Assembly (NCBI GenBank): GCA_043820045.1
Contig: JBDREF010000343.1
Span: 1 to 8,865, forward strand
Length of the DNA stretch: 8,865 nucleotides
Reading direction: 5' to 3'
From: JBDREF01 sp043820045
GTDB lineage: Bacteria; Planctomycetota; Phycisphaerae; Sedimentisphaerales; Anaerobacaceae
Shown here: positions 6,417 through 8,865 of the stretch, piece by piece
Layout of the letters: each line of letters begins with the position of its first letter
Numbering within the stretch: the first letter of the stretch is position 1
Made by a program: the position numbers and the translations under genes
Notes under the pieces: generated by a model
Told to the model about the DNA's origin: nothing
Databases searched by the model: none
Seen by the model: only the letters and a program-made list of their open reading frames with translations

Positions 6417-6692
6417 TCAGCCGTCTATTCCATAACCATGAAGGACAGACTTGACCCTGTGGTATCTCGGCCTGAGCAGCCTGAACAATCTTGAGCACAT
6501 GTATTCTCGCGAGTGCACGCCCAGCAACTGCTGGAGATTCGAACTTCCTTTGAGGAAGTTTCCATAGATGCGCAATCCGTAAGGCAAGGCAAGTAATCTG
6601 ACGGGATGAGGTGTTGAATTCCAGACGACTCTGAACAACCCTGTCCACCCAATTACATCATAGATGCTCGTTCTTTCCACTCCGTTGACCAT
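6417..6692 (-). CDS. possible small basic protein, unrecognised
   Basis: A 91-codon ORF starting at the ATG read from 6692, with AAGGAG (6707-6702) 9 nt upstream, one of the best Shine-Dalgarno matches in the window. The frame extends to a GTG at 6764 (115 codons). The product begins MVNGVERTSIYDVIGWTG and is rich in Leu and Arg, with two hydrophobic patches (about residues 14-38) and no known motif. By my count G/C at third codon positions is near 57 percent, which does not discriminate. The other two minus-strand frames are also open over much of this span, which weakens the case. It is listed as a possibility only. Confidence 0.2.
   Translation of the reverse strand: MVNGVERTSIYDVIGWTGLFRVVWNSTPHPVRLLALPYGLRIYGNFLKGSSNLQQLLGVHSREYMCSRLFRLLRPRYHRVKSVLHGYGIDG
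6506..6560. repeat. cluster of palindromes / hairpins
   Basis: Four dyads occur within 55 bp: CTCGCGAG (6506-6513), GTGCAC (6513-6518), CCAGC-AACT-GCTGG (6521-6534) and AACTTCCT-TTG-AGGAAGTT (6542-6560). The last is a perfect 8-bp stem with a 3-nt loop. No U-tract follows on either strand. They could be part of a structured RNA, protein-binding sites or chance. Confidence 0.45.
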
Positions 6693-6964
6693 GACCCTGG
6701 ACTCCTTCCATTGATTACTACTGAAACATCCTATTTCAAAACGCTCATCCATACCGCCGGGCACCTTAGCTCTGCCGGCGCGGCCGCATTGAAGCAGGCG
6801 CAGGCATCATCTCAGACTCGACCGTATGTTTTCTTCTTTACCAATGCGTTAGCTGCAAGTCAAGACAAAACACAGGCAACAATAGAAATAGTGCGATTGT
6901 TTTGGGACGCGGGCTGCGGCGGGCGGTAGAATTGGCAGATGAAGTTGGAAAATATGCCCGGCCC

Positions 6965-7954
6965 TCAATTGGCCTGTAACTGTACGTTTTGCCTTAGTAC
7001 ATCCAGTTTTGCGCGGATTTCCTCGGACATCCTGCTGTTCGGGAAATCGTTGATAATCCGGTGTCCGGTGTCGAGTGCGCTGGACCACTGTTTTTCAGTT
7101 ACGGCGATCGCAAATTGCACACCCAGGTTGTGAAGTTTTGTCCGGAAGGCATCCCTGGCCGCTTCCTGCAGGGCCAGTGCTTCGTTCGGAGTAAGGTAGA
7201 AGTCGAGTTCCTTCAGAATCTCCAGACTGCGGTCCGTTTCCCGGTTCTTCACAGCGTCGTCCCAGGCGGCCAGCAGGATTCTCTTACGCGCCTGCTTTTT
7301 GTCGAGCAGAACCTGCCTCATCCCCTTGGCCCTCTCGTTGTCCGGATGAGCCTCGATGAGCGCTTCGATCTGCTTGCTCGCCTTGGTCCACTGGCAGTCG
7401 AAAAGGAGCCTGTCAATATGTGCTATTACCTGGTTCGCACGCTCCTGGTCCGTTGCGTGGTGATATCGCTCGGCCTGCGCCCGCAACTGCTCGGCGAGGT
7501 CCCTGTACTCGGGGCGTTGGCCGATTTCCTCGATTATTTCGTCCGCTGCATCGAAGTCCTGTTGCTGGAGCTTGTCGAATACGGCCTCTCGCAGAGACTG
7601 CCTGTCCGCGTCGCGAAACGCGATAGCCTTCGCTGCCTCGCTGACTCGCGTACTGTGGTTGATTTGCGTCAGTTCCGCACTGATCTTCTCCAGCGCGGCG
7701 GTAACGCCTTCGAGTTTTGCACTGTTATCCCGCATCGCGTCGAGGATTTTAAACACCCGCGAGAGCATCGCCATGAGGGCGGAAAGGAGTACCAGCGCCC
7801 CAAGCAGGAATATCAGTTGGCGAAGCAGGTCGGTCTGCGGTCTCTGAAAGATGTCGGTAAAGAAGGTAAGCACCACTACAATCGCCATCGCGATAGAAAT
7901 GATCGTCAAATGCCACTTAAAACGCCGGAAGAAGGTGTCATTCGCAGAGTCCAT
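6965..7954 (-). CDS. membrane-anchored coiled-coil protein with TPR-like helical repeats
   Basis: A 329-residue protein not matched to a named family. Two hydrophobic helices lie at about residues 15-33 and 44-66, forming an N-terminal hairpin anchor. A likely coiled coil follows (68-100). The rest is helical and almost free of cysteine. Four TPR-like units can be read at about 129-157, 183-214, 234-270 and 281-313. They share a pattern of aromatic or hydrophobic residues, a central Ala (DFDAADEIIEEI, WTKASKQIEALIEAHPDN, WSSALDTGHRIINDFPNS) and a short Pro/Asn turn. Such repeats usually act as protein-protein scaffolds. The short loop between the helices suggests that both the N-terminus and the repeat domain face the cytoplasm. 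The ATG read from 7954 follows GAGAGGTG at good spacing, and a near-consensus promoter lies about 45 nt upstream. It diverges from the serpin gene. Coding is certain; the function is unknown. Confidence 0.85.
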   Translation of the reverse strand: MDSANDTFFRRFKWHLTIISIAMAIVVVLTFFTDIFQRPQTDLLRQLIFLLGALVLLSALMAMLSRVFKILDAMRDNSAKLEGVTAALEKISAELTQINHSTRVSEAAKAIAFRDADRQSLREAVFDKLQQQDFDAADEIIEEIGQRPEYRDLAEQLRAQAERYHHATDQERANQVIAHIDRLLFDCQWTKASKQIEALIEAHPDNERAKGMRQVLLDKKQARKRILLAAWDDAVKNRETDRSLEILKELDFYLTPNEALALQEAARDAFRTKLHNLGVQFAIAVTEKQWSSALDTGHRIINDFPNSRMSEEIRAKLDVLRQNVQLQAN

Positions 7955-8003
7955 AACGCACCTCTCGAAAAAAACGACTTTTCACAGCTCATGTCTAATC
8001 ATT

Positions 8004-8032
8004 ATAATACACCAAACGGCCGGACTTGTCAA
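8004..8032 (-). promoter_or_regulatory. near-consensus promoter for the membrane TPR-like gene
   Basis: Minus strand: a perfect TTGACA (8032-8027), a 17-nt spacer and TATTAT (8009-8004, 5 of 6). Transcription should start near 7997, leaving a leader of about 43 nt. One copy of CGGCCGGA (8017-8024) lies inside the spacer, where a bound protein would block RNA polymerase. Confidence 0.65.
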
Positions 8033-8128
8033 TACTTCGCCGCGGCGATTGGCAAAAAAGCTGGTTTTGTTTGTGGACGGGGCGGCCGGAGGTCTTCTTG
8101 CGGGATTTTCCCGGTTTTCCGGCCGTTT
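8014..8128. repeat. three copies of CGGCCGGA, two forming an 11-bp inverted repeat
   Basis: AAACGGCCGGA at 8014-8024 recurs as its exact reverse complement TCCGGCCGTTT at 8118-8128. A third copy of the 8-bp core is at 8083-8090 in direct orientation. The 8083-8090 and 8118-8125 copies can also pair as a stem that encloses a small hairpin, CGGGA-TTT-TCCCG (8101-8113). They lie between the divergent membrane-protein and serpin genes, so a shared operator is possible. Confidence 0.5.
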
Positions 8129-8186
8129 CTCGAAATCCGCTGTCAACCGTTCAGCCGTTGGCGACGTAATAACCTTGTATGGCAGG

Positions 8187-8192
8187 TATAAT
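8187..8192 (+). promoter_or_regulatory. -10 element upstream of the serpin gene
   Basis: A perfect TATAAT 38 nt before the ATG, placing a start of transcription near 8199. No good -35 hexamer is found at 15-19 nt upstream (the region reads GACGTAAT). The promoter is therefore weak, activator-dependent or misread. Confidence 0.4.
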
Positions 8193-8230
8193 GTCTTTCG
8201 CAGCCGAAGAAAGTTAAGAGGGCAATAGAA

Positions 8231-8865
8231 ATGAGAGTAATCGCAGGCATTATCGCATTGGCAGTGGCTGTAAATGCCGCCTCGCAGACCCCGGCGGTCG
8301 AGAAAGCGGACGAGGCCAAAAAAACGGACAGAGAAATCGTCGTACATGGCAACAACGAATTTGCCCTGGCGCTTTACGCTAAGCTGCGAAGTGCGGAAGG
8401 CAACCTGTTCTTCTCGCCCTACAGCATATCGACCGCGCTGGCAATGACGTACGTCGGCGCAAGAGGCCCGACAGAGTCGCAGATGGCAAGAGTGCTGCAC
8501 TTCCCTACGGACGTGGCGATGGCGGAAGAGCCGGCCCTTGTACCCCTTTCGGACCGGCGGCGGTTCGCTTCTGTCTTTGGTGAGATTATAAAGGACCTAA
8601 ATAACAGGGGCAAGAAAGGGCGTTACAAGCTGGCCGTCGCCAATGCCCTGTGGGCTCAGAAGGATTACGGTATCCTCGGCGAGTTTCTGGAGCTTACAAA
8701 GACCGGCTTCGACGGCAAGCTCCAGGAAGTTGATTTCGTAAAGGCCTCTGAGACGGCGCGCAAGACCATTAATTCATGGGTGGAGGAAAAGACCAACGAG
8801 AAAATCAAGGACCTCATCTCAAAGGGCGTGCTGGACTCGATGACACGGCTGGTCCTGACGAACGC
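8231..8865 (+). CDS. secreted serpin-family protein, 3'-truncated by the window
   Basis: The first 211 residues of a serpin; the frame runs off the window. Residues 1-17 (MRVIAGIIALAVAVNAA) look like a signal peptide with an Ala-x-Ala-type site near VNA-AS, so export is predicted. The serpin core then follows in the expected order: NNEFALALYAKL and NLFFSPYSISTALAMTYVGA (residues 58-77, helices A-B), LAVANALWAQKDYG, and NSWVEEKTNEKIKDLI with GVLDSMTRLVLTNA (181 to the end, helix F to strand 3A). This is roughly half of a typical serpin of 350-400 residues. The reactive-centre loop, which decides the target protease and whether the protein inhibits at all, lies beyond the window. A Shine-Dalgarno AAGAGGG (8216-8222) is 8 nt before the ATG. 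Bacterial serpins are thought to inhibit serine or cysteine proteases; the target here cannot be told. Confidence 0.92.
   Translation, partial: MRVIAGIIALAVAVNAASQTPAVEKADEAKKTDREIVVHGNNEFALALYAKLRSAEGNLFFSPYSISTALAMTYVGARGPTESQMARVLHFPTDVAMAEEPALVPLSDRRRFASVFGEIIKDLNNRGKKGRYKLAVANALWAQKDYGILGEFLELTKTGFDGKLQEVDFVKASETARKTINSWVEEKTNEKIKDLISKGVLDSMTRLVLTN

Larger units (their letters stand above)
6200..6964. other. 765-bp region without a recognisable gene
   Basis: No frame here gives a protein I recognise, and no promoter, tRNA or rRNA is clear. Open stretches of 60-115 codons occur on both strands, overlapping one another, as chance would produce. The minus strand between 6692 and 6417 is the only one with a good ribosome binding site and is listed separately. 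A cluster of palindromes at 6506-6560 is also listed. The region could be a degraded gene, a long spacer between the DUF2617-like gene and the converging gene, or the site of an unannotated RNA. No terminator is evident after 6199 or, on the minus strand, below 6965. Confidence 0.5.

Noticed and set aside
6266..6454. 62-codon plus-strand ORF
   Set aside because: It is short, Arg-rich and without a ribosome binding site; its composition is typical of non-coding sequence.
6533..6548. tRNA T-loop-like TTCGAA motif
   Set aside because: On both strands the T-stem has mismatches, and no acceptor, D or anticodon arm of the right spacing can be drawn.
6711..6929. 72-codon plus-strand ORF with a TTG start
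   Set aside because: There is no Shine-Dalgarno and no recognisable motif, and it overlaps the only better-supported minus-strand ORF start region.
8014..8128. 11-bp inverted repeats as ends of a miniature transposable element
   Set aside because: There are no flanking target-site duplications, the interior holds the promoter region, and a third internal copy of the core fits regulatory sites better.
7061..8191. 376-codon plus-strand ORF opposite the TPR-like gene
   Set aside because: The minus strand has a ribosome binding site, a near-consensus promoter and a coherent TM/coiled-coil/repeat protein. The plus-strand frame crosses the promoter region and looks random.
1..8865. CRISPR arrays, insertion sequences, phage or toxin-antitoxin genes
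   Set aside because: No regularly spaced repeats, transposase, integrase or paired small toxin/antitoxin ORFs could be found.

Overview
The window looks like ordinary chromosome from a moderate-GC bacterium. The protein style points to the Planctomycetota, probably class Phycisphaerae (Sedimentisphaerales-like): a planctomycete-type CPBP protease, a DUF2617-like protein, a membrane-anchored helical-repeat protein and a secreted serpin. That placement is inferred from remembered family resemblance, not from a search.

Layout. Positions 2-3685 hold a plus-strand housekeeping run: the C-terminal part of the DNA polymerase III delta' subunit (holB), a PSP1/RicT-family protein, and a full-length methionyl-tRNA synthetase with a C-terminal tRNA-binding domain. 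The gaps are short (42 and 36 nt), so they are probably co-transcribed. The order holB-ricT-metG resembles the holB-yaaT...metS neighbourhood of Bacillus. A minus-strand endonuclease III/MagIII-like DNA glycosylase (3682-4347) converges on metG, and the two stop codons overlap. It diverges from a CPBP intramembrane protease gene (4509-5444) across a 161-bp gap that carries plausible back-to-back promoters.

Positions 5445-5653 are regulatory: two hairpins after the protease gene, then an 11-bp-arm palindrome that abuts the best plus-strand promoter in the window (TTGAAA-17-TATAAT, extended -10). This promoter drives a 181-residue DUF2617-like protein (5654-6199).

Positions 6200-6964 contain no recognisable gene. 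There is one weakly supported 91-codon minus-strand ORF with a good Shine-Dalgarno, and a tight cluster of palindromes. Next come a minus-strand two-TM, coiled-coil, TPR-like protein (6965-7954) and, divergent from it, a secreted serpin (8231 to the window end, truncated). Their 276-bp shared upstream region has a near-consensus promoter toward the membrane protein, a -10 toward the serpin, and three copies of CGGCCGGA.

No tRNA, rRNA, CRISPR array, insertion sequence or phage gene was found. I see no clear new multi-gene system. The best leads are the altered active site and iron-sulfur motif of the glycosylase, the operator-like palindrome before the DUF2617 gene, the unexplained 6200-6964 region, and the serpin with its divergent control region.
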